Of a DNA stretch of 64,000 nucleotides, positions 1-17,700 are shown piece after piece. Source of the DNA: Dromaius novaehollandiae. Lineage: Eukaryota; Chordata; Aves; Casuariiformes; Dromaiidae. The translations under genes and the position numbers were made by a program. Each line of letters begins with the position of its first letter. Positions within the stretch are counted from its first letter, which is position 1. The notes below the pieces were generated by a model. That model was not told the origin of the DNA, did not search any database, and saw only the letters and a program-made list of their open reading frames with translations. The DNA lies in NCBI RefSeq assembly GCF_036370855.1, contig NW_026991408.1:124001-188000 (forward strand), read 5' to 3'.

Positions 1-191
1 CTGCGCCGCCTCTCTCTTCTCCCTCCGTCTCCGCAGAGGTTCGTGTCCTGCGCTCCCCCCTCGCCCTGGAGCCCGCCCTGGGGCCTGGGCGCGGGGCAGG
101 GATGCTCGGCGCGGTGCTCTCGGCGCACGCCTCCCTCTCGCTGCGTTTCCCTGCCCGTGCCCCTCCTGTCTCACGCGTTGTCTCTCTTCAG

Positions 192-4919
<4,728 letters not shown>

Positions 4920-5248
4920 GGGGGGGGGGGGGGGGGCTGCGGGAGGGGCCTGGGGGCACCGGGACGGGGCTGGGGACACCGCGAGGGGCCTGGGGGCTCT
5001 GGGGGGGCGGTTCCTGGGGCTCAGGGAGGTTCTGGGGGCCCCAGAGGGGTCGGGGGGCTCGGGGGGGTGGTCTGGGGGCTGCAGCAGGGTCTGGGGGCCC
5101 CGAGGGGGGTCTGGGGGGGCCCTGGGAGCTCCGGGGGGGGCTGTGGGCGCCGGGGGGGGTTTGGGGCTCCGGGGGCCGCAGGCGGCGAGGCGCCTCCCGG
5201 CCGCCAGGGAGCGCTCGCACGCGGGTCTGCTGCCGCGGGGGGGGGGGG
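4920..5248 (+). repeat. G-rich degenerate repeat tract upstream of HYOU1
   Basis: The tract starts with a 17-base G run (4920-4936) and ends with a 12-base G run (5237-5248). Between them are dozens of G3-G8 runs in loosely repeated units of the type GGGGGCTCTGGGGG and GGGTCTGGGGGC. The G-strand is the + strand, the same as PHLDB1 and HYOU1. The density of G runs would allow many G-quadruplexes. It holds no gene. Confidence 0.8.
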
Positions 5249-5252
5249 CGCC

Positions 5253-5282
5253 CACGTGCGCACGTGTGTACGTCAGCACGTG
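5253..5282 (+). promoter_or_regulatory. cluster of three CACGTG E-boxes and a CRE-like site
   Basis: Palindromic CACGTG occurs at 5253-5258, 5261-5266 and 5277-5282, with TACGTCA at 5269-5275 between them. The ACGTG core is shared by bHLH factors, hypoxia-response elements and the XBP1/ATF6 class. HYOU1 was named for induction by hypoxia, so the position is suggestive. Function is inferred. Confidence 0.5.
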
Positions 5283-5345
5283 GGTACGTCGGCACGCACG
5301 CTTACGCCCCCCGTTGCCCCGCCCCGGCGCTGCCGGCGGCGCTGG

Positions 5346-5475
5346 CCAATGGCGCCGGGGCTCCCGTGGTGCCCGCTTCCGGCTCCCGCGACGTGGCCCA
5401 ATGGGGGCGCGCGGGCCGCCCCGATTGGCGCGCGGCGCCCGGCGCTGGCGGCCGCGCCAATGAGCTCGTGCCGCG
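5346..5475 (+). promoter_or_regulatory. HYOU1 proximal promoter with ERSE-II and CCAAT boxes
   Basis: CGTGG-C-CCAAT at 5392-5402 is the exact reverse complement of ERSE-II (ATTGG-N-CCACG), an ATF6/XBP1 plus NF-Y element of unfolded-protein-response genes. Two ERSE-like arrangements with one mismatch each flank it: CGCGG-N9-ATTGG at 5410-5428 and CCAAT-N9-CCGCG at 5457-5475. A further CCAAT box lies at 5346-5350. All lie within about 150 bases of the likely first exon of HYOU1, an ER-stress-induced gene. Motifs are seen directly; binding is inferred. Confidence 0.7.
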
Positions 5476-5737
5476 TCCGGGCCGGGGGTTGCGTGAGGCG
5501 CCGGGCCGCTGCCGCAGCACCTGCCGGCGGCGCCGGGCAGCGCGGGCGGAGGTGAGCGCGGAGGCCGCGGGACGGGCGGCGCGACGGGGCTGGGGCCGGT
5601 CGGTGTGCGGGGCCGGTCGGCGTGCGGGGCTGGGCCGCGGGGCCGGCAGGCCGGTGTGCCGGGCCGGGCCCGCGGCGGGCGGGCGGGCCGTGACGGTGTG
5701 CCGTTGCAGCGGGAGGCGGGCCGCGGCGGCGACGAGG

Positions 5738-8700
5738 ATGGCGCAGGTGCCCCGGTGGACGCTGGCTTGGCTGCTGCTGGCCTGCTGCCTGCGGGAAACA
5801 GGTACGTGCGGCCGGGGCTGGGGCGGGCGGGCGGCCCGCGGTGCCCCCGCAGTGCTGGGCCCGGCAGCGCGCCGGTCCCCCCCCCCCCCCCGGTCGTTGC
5901 TGGGGCACGGCCGTGGGCTGTCGCGCCGAACAGGCGTGGGGGGCCGCGACTCCCGCGGAGGTTTTTGTTCTCCTCGCCTCAGCAGAACCGGAGCGGGGAC
6001 GGAGCCGCAGCAGGCCCCTAGCGGGGGAGCCCCCCGGCGGCGTCCTCGGGGGAGCCTCGGCACCGCGAGCAGCTGGGGGCGCCGTCCCCTGGGCTTGGGG
6101 CGGCCGGGGTCCCGCTCGGTGTTTCCGTAGCGTCCTGAGGAACCGTTCCCTTGCCTCGCTCCCTCCCTTTCCCGAGGGCGCCTGTCTGCGGGGAAAGGGC
6201 TGCTCTCCTGGAGAGCCGCTGTGTTGATTCGCGTCTCTCTTCCTCACGTGTCGCAGAGTCTCTGGCTGTGATGTCGGTGGATATGGGCAGCGAATCGATG
6301 AAGATAGCCATTGTGAAACCTGGTGTGCCGATGGAGATCGTCTTAAACAAGTAAACAGAAACTGTCCTTAGATATATCTGTGCGTTGGGATTCAGTGGTG
6401 GGAGGATGAAACGTGGTGGGCTGATGCTCACCTGTGTTTATGGGTGTCTTATTCTGTCTTATTCATTAGAGTTTGAAGTGTCCTTGCAAATGCTCTGAGT
6501 TAATGAGTGGCAGCAATGGAGAGTTTTAACGCTGTTTGTGTGTTATAAGCAGAATAACCACGCTATCTAAGTTAGGACTGTGTGATTTTAGTACGTACCA
6601 AGGCAGCAATTCAGCTTTTACCTTACCTTAGGGGGTGTTCTGTTGCACTTTGGGGGTTTTATATAGACTTCAAAGTCTATATAATTAAGAATATGATCTA
6701 AATGTAAAAGAATGTAATATCATGTTTCTACATATACAGATAAGAAGCCTGATTTTCGGTTCTTCATGAGGGAGTGGATAGACTATTTTGTTTTACTGCA
6801 GCTGTCCAGAACCCATAGTCATTTGTGGAGCAAATAAAACTCTTCTTTCATTTTGCTTCCCCAGCCAATCCCTGGGACACTGCATTGAAAAAAATCGCTG
6901 TTGGGAGAGGATGTACTGTCAGGAACATCCTCATTTTCCGGGAGTCTAGGCTCTGACAGATAATAAACAGATCTTTCACCCAGCTCCCTGAGACTTGGCA
7001 GTCATTAATAGAAAGAGGGAACTGTCTCACTTTGCTCACTAGGGGAGGAGGAAAAAAAAATAAAGCAGATCTTGTCTGATTATGAAGCAGCACTTTCCAG
7101 AATATTGTTTGCGAGTTTGCCTTATTCGTAGCAAGCTTTTTTGGTTTTTTGTTTTTTGTAGCCTTATGTTAGAGGATTGATAGCGTGTTATCGGGCATTC
7201 AGAAGTGGATAGTATGCTGAAGCATTTCTGAGCTTCGTGGGCAACTTGAAGCCATTTAGTAGTTCCCATAGCGAAATAGTCATCCCAGTGTTTTAATGCT
7301 TGGTTTGGATCAGGAATGAGTCCCCTCTGGTAGGTTCCCTAGTGCTGTTGGAAAAACAAGTAATTTGCCCACAGTAGCGATTGTTAATTTGAAGGGAGGC
7401 TGTCCGTGTTTCAGTGAAGCGTGTTACTTGCCCTTGTCGTGAGGAACACCAGCAGGCGTGAAAGCTCTGAAGGGAGAGGCAGCCCTTCAGGTTCATGGAG
7501 GCTGATCTTCCTCTCAGCGGGTAGTATCTGAGCATCTTCCTTTAGTCCCTCAGAATTGAAAACGCTCCCCATCCGCACTAGGAACTCTGTATTGATGGCC
7601 ACCTGTATCAGCTGTTTTATCCCTCTCTTCCTACGTAGGGAGTCACGAAGGAAAACTCCTGTGGCTGTTTCCTTGAAAGAAAATGAGCGTCTCTTTGGTG
7701 ATAGCGCACTAGGAATGGTAAGAGCTCTTGTTACTCAGTATGCTAAATGCAATTCCTGTGCACAGATTGTATTTTTCCTCTGTTGGGTCCTTCATGATAG
7801 GCATCTGAGTTAAGAAGTTTTGTTTTTCATCTTCTGCTTCTTTTTTGTCTTAATCCACGTGGTGTTTTACTGGCTTTCTGTATCGGCTCTTTGTGTACCA
7901 GTCTCACCTTCTGAACTCCCACAGCAAGAGCTGTTCAATGTGTGGAATGAGAGAAGCTTGTCTGACGGCAGCAGAGCTGAAGAAATCTAGTTGGGTGACT
8001 TGCTTTTTCTTTCTGTAGTCAATAAGGAGCCCCAAGGTGGCATTCAGATACTTTCAGGATCTGCTGGGTAAGCACACTGATAACCCCCAAGTGGCACTGT
8101 ACCGATCACGATTCCCAGAACACGAACTGGTGAAGGATGAGAGGAGACAGACCGTTGTCTTCAAGCTATCCCAGTAAGTGATTTCATCTAGGTTCCTTAT
8201 GGGTGGGACTTTTGCTACTGGACTTCTGTAGCTGACTCCTGTAACTTTCTTTCCTGTTTGTTTCTTGCAGAACGATGCAATATTCTGCAGAGGAGATGCT
8301 GGGAATGGTCTTGAACTATTCACGTAGTCTGGCTGAAGAATTTGCAGGTGGGGAAGATTTAAGTGTTTCTTACAGTATCTGTGCATGTGTGTGTTTGTGT
8401 ATCTGTTAAAGGATTTGAATGTAGACAGGAGGAATCTGAAAAGCCACTGAACTTTACAGATAAGATTTTGGGTTTCTTGAGCTTTAGCTCATAAGCAGGA
8501 CTTAGCAACTATCAAGTCGTCGTCTGTGTCTCATATGATGAGAATTTGGGGTCTTAATCCTGTTGCTTGTGGACAGGCTGGATCCCACCCGCTGTTGCAC
8601 TGAAGAACCCTTACCGGCAGTCTCTGGAGAAAGAATAAGATGTTCTCTCCTTCCTACACTGTGACTAGAGCTGAGGCATATTGGTAGCTTACGTGTAGGG

Positions 8701-11700
8701 AGAGGTGGAAATTGCTCTGTTCATGTCCATGTTGTAACTGGTCTAGATGAAGACTTACTGCTAAGGTTGAGCTACAATAAAAGAGCAAAAAGTATTGTTC
8801 ACTTAGTAATACCAGAGTCAGTCCAAAGACTTTTTAGTCTGGAGAGTAAACTTCATCCATTGATAGAGTAAGGTTCCACAAAGATCATATTTGCTGGAGG
8901 CATCCCAAAGTGTCTGAGAGTAATCTCAGCACACAAAAGAGGTGTCAGTAGCCTCGCTGCTTTGTGAGAATCTGCAAAGTCTGTTTGGTTTCAACAGGAG
9001 ACAAACAAATCCATCTTCAGGGATCCTGGCATCCAGTGATGCTGCTTCAGGACTGATTCATGTAGGGGTTTTTATCCTGGAGTCTCTGGCTTTGCTACCG
9101 TCAATCTATTATGAGTCTCTGTGCATGGCTGAGCTGATGAAAAACATATTCCCTTCAACTCTTTCAGAGCAGCCCATCAAGGATGCCGTGATCACTGTTC
9201 CTGCCTACTTCAACCAGGCCGAGAGGAGGGCGGTTCTGCACGCTGCTCACATGGCTGACTTGAAAGTTCTGCAGCTGATCAACGACAACACTGCCGTAGC
9301 ATTGAACTATGGAGTTTTTAGGAGGAAAGACATCAACGCCACCGCACAGGTATGCGCAGTCGGGAGATGCAGAGAATCCTATGTGTGTGCGTGCTGTTGG
9401 GGAGAAAGTGCTGCAGGTAAACTCAGAAGGACTTAACTGTAAGGAAGTGGACTTTGCTAATTATGTCTCCTTTGTTTTTGTATGTGCATGCATCAGCAAG
9501 ATGAAGAGATAAAACCCTATTTGAATACCGTGGGAGAGCCACAGTGTGGAAGGGAATAGCTAATTTCTGAAATGCTTCTGTGGCTGAAAGCTTCTAGAGA
9601 GAAGGGCAGATGGCTGGGATTTAGGATTTCCAGTTCACATTATGTAAACCTGTGTTTCTTCCTTGCTTGTTTGCTGGGGGAGGGGGCGGGGGAGAGAAAC
9701 ATTAGTCATCTTGTAAGGAATCGACTCCGAAATACTTGATTTTTTTTTTTTTCTTTCCCCCGAGGTTTAAGAAACTTTTAAAGAGCAAAGTGTTGTTTCC
9801 TGCTCTGTAGGATGGGTGAAAAAGGTTTTCTTGTCTCCTTGTATCAAGTCTGATGGTGAACATCTTTATTTTGATCGAAACCTGAGTCCTGCTGCTCTGT
9901 CATACCATATAAAGCCAATTCAGTGAGCAGATAGTCTTGGCCTGTATCGAGTTTGGAAAGCCCCAGATTCGTTTTTTGTTCCCGGGGGTTATCCAGGCAT
10001 TTCTGCTTTACTGTCTCAACTTCTCTTTTCAGACTATCATGTTTTACGACATGGGAGCAGGAAGCACCGTTTGTACTATTGTTACGTATCAGACGGTGAA
10101 AACTAAGGACTCGGGAACCCAACCTCAACTGCAGATCCAGGGCGTTGGGTAAGGATTCATCATGAGTTTCACAAAATCCACAGGTATCAGGAAAGAAACC
10201 ACTTGTTTCACAGTCTCTATTAAATGCAGACTTTTGCAACAAGACATAAACGTGGTAACTCAGATAACAGAGTGGGAAGCATTGAGTGGAAAGGCTCAAG
10301 TTACTAATAATTCTGGTATCGCTGTCCGGTGCAGAAGGTAACTGAGAAGTTACAGGAGGCTGGAGGAGGGGCTAGCCAGTATGCTTATTCTCTTTTAGGC
10401 TTGGGGTTTTTTTAGTACCCTAAGCCATTTTGGTATAATTCTATTTCATTTAATCTTGTAAAGTGTGGTTTGTTGGTTTGAAATAGTGGAATATGAATGA
10501 AAATACAGTGCAGTTATGTGTTACCAGTTACGGAGAGGTGTGCTGTGCATATCTATCCCAGCAATTTTAACTCTAAAGCATTTATACTACTATTTTTTTA
10601 AAAATTCCTGGGACCTGAGACAGTTATCCTTCAGCTTCTCAGCTGTTTGATATGCTTAGCAATCGGGCCTTTATCACACGCATTTTGAAGTTGCACGTTT
10701 AAAAACTATTGTCATGGTGACTCTATCTCTTCTTGGTTCATGCAATGTTATTTTTGGAGCAGCTGTTGTTCTTTTGTAATCATTCACAGCTGGTGGCACT
10801 GCAGCTACTTTTGACTGCTTTCTGCTCTGCATATTTGTAAAATAATAGATGAGGTTTATTTTCAACTTGTTTTAGCTTATTATTTCTTCTTTCTTTTGCT
10901 CAGGTTTGATCGCACTCTTGGAGGTTTAGAGATGGAACTCCGGCTCCGGGATTATTTGGCAAAACTCTTCAATGATCAGCATCCTTCAAAAGATGTCCGA
11001 AAGAATCCCCGGGCCATGGCCAAACTACTGAAGGAGGCCAACCGTCTGAAAACCGTCCTGAGTGCCAATGCTGACCACGTGGCACAGGTCTGACAATCTG
11101 CTGCGGGGTTTCCGGCTTCTTTGGGGCTGAGGGCGGGGTGGGATAAGGACAAGTATGTAGGAGCGCTATCCCTCTGCAGTGTCAGTATGCTAAAAAGCAT
11201 TGCTTCCGCTGTTCGGAGATGCTGGTGTTTGGATTTCCTCTAAATTTTTGTCTGCATAGTAGCATTAGTGATTTAAACGGGTGAATTGGATGAGAGTTAG
11301 TCATGTTAAATTTGGTCACTAAACTTTCATGGGGTCTGAGAGAAGCTTGTCTGTTATATCCAGAGCCCTATGTCTTCTGCTCCTCTCACCACCTTAGCAA
11401 TGCTAGGGTTCAGAGGGAGTGCAGTCAGGCCCTAGGTGCATTAACAGAGCCGGAACTCTCCCGTACCCCAGGCAAGTCAGGCAGACGTGTTGCTTGGAGA
11501 ACGCTCCATGAATAATGTTGTGGTGGCTGTTTTTCCCTGCCAGATTGAGGGACTACTGGATGACATTGACTTCAAGGCCAAGGTCTCAAGGCAAGAGTTT
11601 GAGGATCTGTGCTCTGACTTGTTCCAGCGAGTCCCAGGACCTGTGCAGCAGGCTTTGAGCAGCGCTGGGATGAACCTGGTAGGTTTACGAATGCATTAAG

Positions 11701-14700
11701 AAGCCTGATGTTTCCATGTATGGAGCTGCTGTCACATCATGATCAGAGCATCAGTGATTGTCTTATCTGACACGGTATCAGCACTGCTGAGATGTACAGA
11801 CGCCTGCCGCTGTAATAGAGTGCAATGTTGGCCCTGCAAAGAAGTTACTTGCTGTAGTGTCAAACGGGAATCTGTCATGGTTCTCTGCGGTAACCACCAG
11901 AAACAAAGGAGCTGGATGAGGGGGTTGTTCCTGTTACAGAATCTCTGCTCTTGGGTTGGAGGTTTTTAACACTGGTGTCTCCTTTTTGTCTTGGATGCTG
12001 GTTCTGGTTTCTGTTTCGAAGTTCTATCTCAAACTGCCTGGAGACAGAATTACTGCTGTTCAGGCTTCTGCCTTGAGCACTCCCTTCAGAAGCCCTGTTG
12101 CTGACTACAGTTGAACCCAAATGTGATGCAGCCCTTTGGAGAGACTCATCGCATTCTTAAATGCTCGCATTTCAAGGTGCCAGGATATTCCTGAGCATCT
12201 TTTGACTCTGATATTTAATGCAAGACACTGAATCACCTCTTAGAGTCCATGTTTTCTTTTTTTTCTGGTCTGGCTTGCTGTCTGAGTCATTGGCTGCTCT
12301 GACGTAAACTGTAGTCTGCTCAACTATTTCTCAATAAAGTCCTGTATTTCAGGTCGCACTGAGCAGCAGCTGTATCATCCCTGTTTGTTAGGCTTGATTC
12401 CAGGTTTTTGACCCTGACATCGGGACTGCAAGATGTAGCATGGTTATTCTCAAAGTGCCACATCAGTATGTGGTGACTGGGGAAAGAGCATAAGGAAGCC
12501 CTGAACTTAGCTTTCCAAAATTGCTTTCTCAAGACAAGGTGACTGTTTCCAATCCCTAGGGTGGAATTGACCAGGTGATTCTAGTTGGCGGTGCCACACG
12601 GGTCCCCAAAGTGCAGGAGGTTTTGCTGAAAGCTGTGGGCAAGTGAGTATGTGAGGCCCCCTTCTAGTCTGTCTCCTATTGACAAATTATTGTTCATGCC
12701 AGTGGCTGCAAGGCTTACATCTCTTGCTTTTCACTTCATAGAGAAGAACTGGGCAAGAATATCAATGCAGATGAGGCTGCTGCTATGGGTGCAGTCTACC
12801 AGGCAGCTGCTCTAAGCAAAGCCTTTAAGGTGAAGCCTTTTGTTGTTCGGGATGCGGCTGTGTTTCCTATCCAGGTAACTCTTTGCTTGCTTTCTCTTGG
12901 GCAAGGTATGGGTAAACTGGGCTGTTCTGGGAGGAAACATTCCAGGTAAACGTTTGTATTTTTGGAGGGAGTAAGGAAGCTATGGAGATCTTTCTGCCAA
13001 TCTAATAAAACGGAAGAAAGTTTTCAGTACAATAGAAGTGCTATATCTAACAGGTCCTTAGATGACCGTAGGAGTTTAGACGTATCTGTTGAGAAATACT
13101 TACCTGTCCTCCAACTTCCCACATGAGATACAGCAGCCAAGTGGTGCGGAACCCTCTGACAGGGTACTGTGGAGGAAGAGGTTTGTGCTCCTCTGACTCT
13201 TACTTTACTTGCGTGATGCAGGTGGAGTTCACTCGTGAAGTTGAGGAGGAGGACAAGTCCAAGAGTCTGAAGCATAACAAGAGGATTTTGTTCCAGCGCA
13301 TGGCACCCTATCCACAGCGCAAAGTTATCACCTTCAACCGCTACACGGACGACTTTGAGTTCTATGTCAACTACGGAGATCTGTCTTTCCTGAACCAGGA
13401 TAACATGCGGTGGGTTGGGACAAGCCTCTGAACAAACAGCTCAGTGACAGTGCAACGTGCCTAGCTGGAAAAGTCCATAGGCAGGCAGGCCTGTGTATCC
13501 GGCTAGCAGCCGGTACATATTTGCAGATCTGTTCTCCAACTTGTTTGTGCTTTAGCAATCCAAAAGTGCTGGTGACTTGCTTTGTGCAGTTGTCCAGCAC
13601 TGCAGACATCAACGTGAGAAGCGGTTAGCTGCTCTGCAGCATCGTTGTTTTAAAAGTTTTCTCTTTCTGCTTTTGTCTTTTGTATCATCAGGATTTTTGG
13701 ATCTCTGAATCTGACTACTGTGAGGCTAAAGGGAGTTGGGGACAGTTTCAAGAAGCACTCAGATTATGAGTCCAGAGGCATCAAAGCTCACTTTAACATG
13801 GATGAGAGCGGCGTACTAAGTCTTGACCGGGTAAGATCCTGTTGTGATGCTTGTCAGCTTGTTTACTTTCCCAGTTCTGTCACTGTCTGTGTTAGTGGTG
13901 GTCCCTGCTTATATCTTAACTCCTTGTTTATCTCTCCAAGGTGGAATCTGTGTTTGAGACCTTGGTGGAAGACAAGCTGGAAGAGGAATCAACACTGACA
14001 AGTAAATGCAGAACTTTGATATTCGTACTGACTGTTTTGTGTTAACTGCAGGAGCTGGGATAACTACAAGCATCCCATTTCTTTGAGCAGAGCGAGAATC
14101 ATGTACTGGGTGGAGGCGGGGAGAGGAGGTGGGGAAATGGGCGGTTAACTGTAGCCTCTGATTATGTTTACAGCTCCAAAATACCTAAAAGCCCTTTGCA
14201 AGTGGCTGCTGGGTGCTGCCAGGAGCTCTGTCTGAGATGTCATACACTCCTAAGGTGACTACGGCATGCATTGCGACTTGAAAAATAAGAGTTGTTTCTT
14301 CCTTGTTCAGCTAGAGCTGCTCATTTCAGGAGGACTGTCCTGAAGGAAAGTCCTACATCCGTAGCCCTGCAGCATTCTCCCTTCTGGCTGTCTGGGTTGT
14401 GATGCCGCTGATCTGTGCTTTGCATTGTCCAGGTTCTAAAGCAAGAGCAAAGATTTCTCTATAGAAAGGGAAGTGGAAATCTGCATATACGGAGATGAAG
14501 AGGTGCAGGGGTGGCTAATGCAGTCATAGGTTGAAGCTTGAAGTTTTTTTAATTGAAGTCATAAATTCCAGGTCATATTCTTACAGAGATGGGGGTTCCA
14601 CTCTGTGTGCGTGTGTATATGCAAAAGACACAAGGTGAAGTCAGGGGAAGGGTGAGTTTCTGCAGTATACATAGCTAACCTGTTAGGGAACTCCTTGGTG

Positions 14701-17700
14701 GTTACTGCGTTTGTGAAGGGAAGAACTGAGAGCTGAAGATGGCCTTCCTCCTCCTTGTGCACAGGTCTGCTTTGATGATGATCTGGAATTTTTGTTTCTC
14801 TTCAACAGAACTTGGAAACACCATCTCAAGCCTGTTTGGGGGGGGTGGCCCTACCCCGGAGGCTGGAGAGAACCTGACAGACTCGGTTCAGGTGAGATTG
14901 CAGGGTGCTGGCCCTGATGATTAAGGGGGGGAACCCCTGGGCCTTGCTTTGGCTGTTAGGGGGGCAGTGGTTCCTGTGAGCAGAATTAATGGTGTCTAGC
15001 AGGTTGTCAGAATTCTAAATATGTATTTTTCAAAAAGTGCCGTATTCTTCTGAGTTTCATGTGACACATATTTAAAGAAACCTGTGGCCTTTTGCTGGCA
15101 AATCCAGCAGTGGGTGGACTGGCATTATGGGCTGGACTTGTTTCTGGTGAAATCTCTTCTTCCTATATTAGGACAATTACTGTATGGACAGGCTTCTAGC
15201 TGTATGTTGTTAATGCAGATGTTAGCAGGCTCCTTGCTTCCTGGGCCATGTAGGCACAGCTGCTGTTGTGCTGGCAGGAGTGATTTGCTTCCCTTTCAGT
15301 GAGAGGAATGCTCCTTGTCATGGAGTCATGTCCTACACTGGAGTGGTTCTTAGTTAATATCCTAACTCTAGCCCACCTAGCATGCTCCCTCACTAATGGC
15401 CGTAGTTACTGTGAGCACTGAATTTCGTGCATGCAACTTTGCACAGAATATCTGTTTGGTGAAGCACTTGCATGGAATTTCTATGTAAAAACAGTGTTTT
15501 CGTTCCCCCTTTACTTACCTGTGATGACCAGGAAGAAGAGGAGAACCTAGCAGAAAGTGCTAAAGAAGAGCAGGGGGAGAAACAAGACCAGAAAAGCAGT
15601 GCAGAAGATGCTGATGAAGAGCAGGGAGAGGAGAAACAGCAGTCACCACCACCAGGTCAAGACGAAACAGAAGCTGCTCCTCCAAAAGCAGAGTCACAGA
15701 AGAAGGAAGAAGGAGAGAAATCAGAATCTGAGGTAAACAGCAGATTGAAGGAGCGCAACTGTGGCTTTGGTGCTTGAAGGGGTATGTCTGGAAGAAATAA
15801 AATTCCTATCATCTTCCAGTGCTTAGGGTTCAGGAAAACTTTTCTCTGTCAATGCCCTGTCTTGGAAAGAGGTGCTTAGTTTGGTTTCAGTTGCAAGAAA
15901 CAAGTCTCTTTTCTCTGCAAGCTTTTTCATCTTTTCCTTTATTCTTTTTCGAGAATAGGGTTGGTAAGTATCCTGTTTGCATACAGATTTCCACACTGTT
16001 CCTATGGAAGTGTCTTCATGGATGCTCCCAGTCTTGTCCTGCAGACTTGGCTGAGTTTTGTTCTTGGCTCCCTAGGTATTCTTGGGTAAAAGGTCCTTTG
16101 AATTCAGCTGCATGAGAAACGTTTTTCAGACTATTTGGAAGGTGATGCAAATCTGTGCCTTTACCTGAAAATGTATTTTGTCTGTTACAGGATCCCAAAG
16201 AGAGTAGAGAATCTACAAAAGAGGAAGAACTGTCCAAAAGTTCTAGTGATGGCACAGCTACCAAAACAGAGGAAGAGAAGAAGATCAAAGCACCCAAGAA
16301 GCAGAAGCTTGCGCATGAGATCACCATGGAACTGGATGTAAACGATGTGCTTGATCTGTTGGAGGATGAACTGAAAAGCTCAGTGAAAAAGTACGTTTGA
16401 AACTGGTGTGCTAATGTAAAGCACTGGATGAAGGGAGTGAATTGCTGTGGGATTAGAGGAAGCAATGGTTTCAAAATATGCTTCTTATTGAGCTCAATTT
16501 CCTATGCAAAAATGACATTATTCGTACTCCTTAAGCAGATTTGTACAGAGTAAAACACACCTGCTTTGATTCCTGCTGCCTGTACTGACCTTTCTTAGAT
16601 TAGCTCCCTGCCCTTGGCAGCTATTTAAAGTGAACCGGGGGAAAACGTCTCTGAGGCAGATGCTGGCAACTCTGAATTGTTGTGGCACGTGTGTCTGCAT
16701 TCTGAGACTGCAGCAGTTAGGCTAGAGTTCACGCTCAGTCTACCGCAGCTCTCGGTGGAAGAAGAGGCAACAGCTGGAGGAACATGATGCAAATAGTAAC
16801 ATTCGTCATAGTGCTACTGAGTTTCTTGAACCAAAAAGTGTTTCTGGCTTTAAACAGTTAAGCTCTTGTGAGTGTCATGGCGTTAAAACTAGAGTTCTCT
16901 ACTGTCTCTTTCACTTGATTTAAGTCTGTTTCCCACGTCACCTCCCCGGCCTAGAGATGGACTAATGAAGGAATGATGATCACTCACAAAGTGCCACTAT
17001 CCTCAGAAACTGATATGTATAATGCTGTAATCATCTAAAGGCACTGATTACCTTTTGTTTTCTGCTCTGTTCACATGTTAGACTCCAAGATTTGACAGTC
17101 AGAGATCTAGAGAAACAGGAAAGAGAAAAATCGGCCAACAGCTTGGAGTCGTTCATCTTTGAGACCCAGGTAAGAGAGGGATATAAAGAAATAAGATCTC
17201 CTGGAAAGCAGGTAGAAGTGGCTTGTGTACTTTGGCTGATCTGGATGCAGGGGAATTGTGTTTGGGCTGGGGTAGGGGAAGGCTGCTTTGAAGAGCCCGG
17301 TTCTTGTCTTTCAGTCACTTTTTCTACTAATGTTAGGCTTACTCAAGCCTGTGTGGAGTAGGGAGGTTTCCTCAAGATAGACTGAACACTTTCTTTTTGG
17401 TTGTCTAACAAGTTAAACTTCAGGTTTCCTATGTACTTTACGTACAGTTGCCTGTGAGTTTTGAAATACGCTCTGGCTGGAAAGAAGTTACAGCTGCTCA
17501 AAGGCTGTTGCAGAGAAAGGGGCAGTTAATGTTAAGTGTGTGTGAAATTATGGTTGTTGCAGCTTTGCCATCATATACCATGTAATGGTAAAGCAAGAGC
17601 TTAGATTTGGGAGGTTAATTTAGAATCTCCTGGTCAGTGTGTAGAGCACCCCAAGAGTCCACAGCACAGCCCACCTGCAGATGGGTGACCTGGTTGTTTA

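Noticed and set aside
1-36. Polypyrimidine tract ending CCGCAG at the left edge
   Set aside because: It looks like a splice acceptor, but the following bases give no PHLDB1 exon with a donor in phase, so no exon was called.
8942-9436. 164-codon open frame starting before the HYOU1 exon at 9168
   Set aside because: Only 9168-9349 matches HYOU1; the upstream part is intron read in frame by chance.
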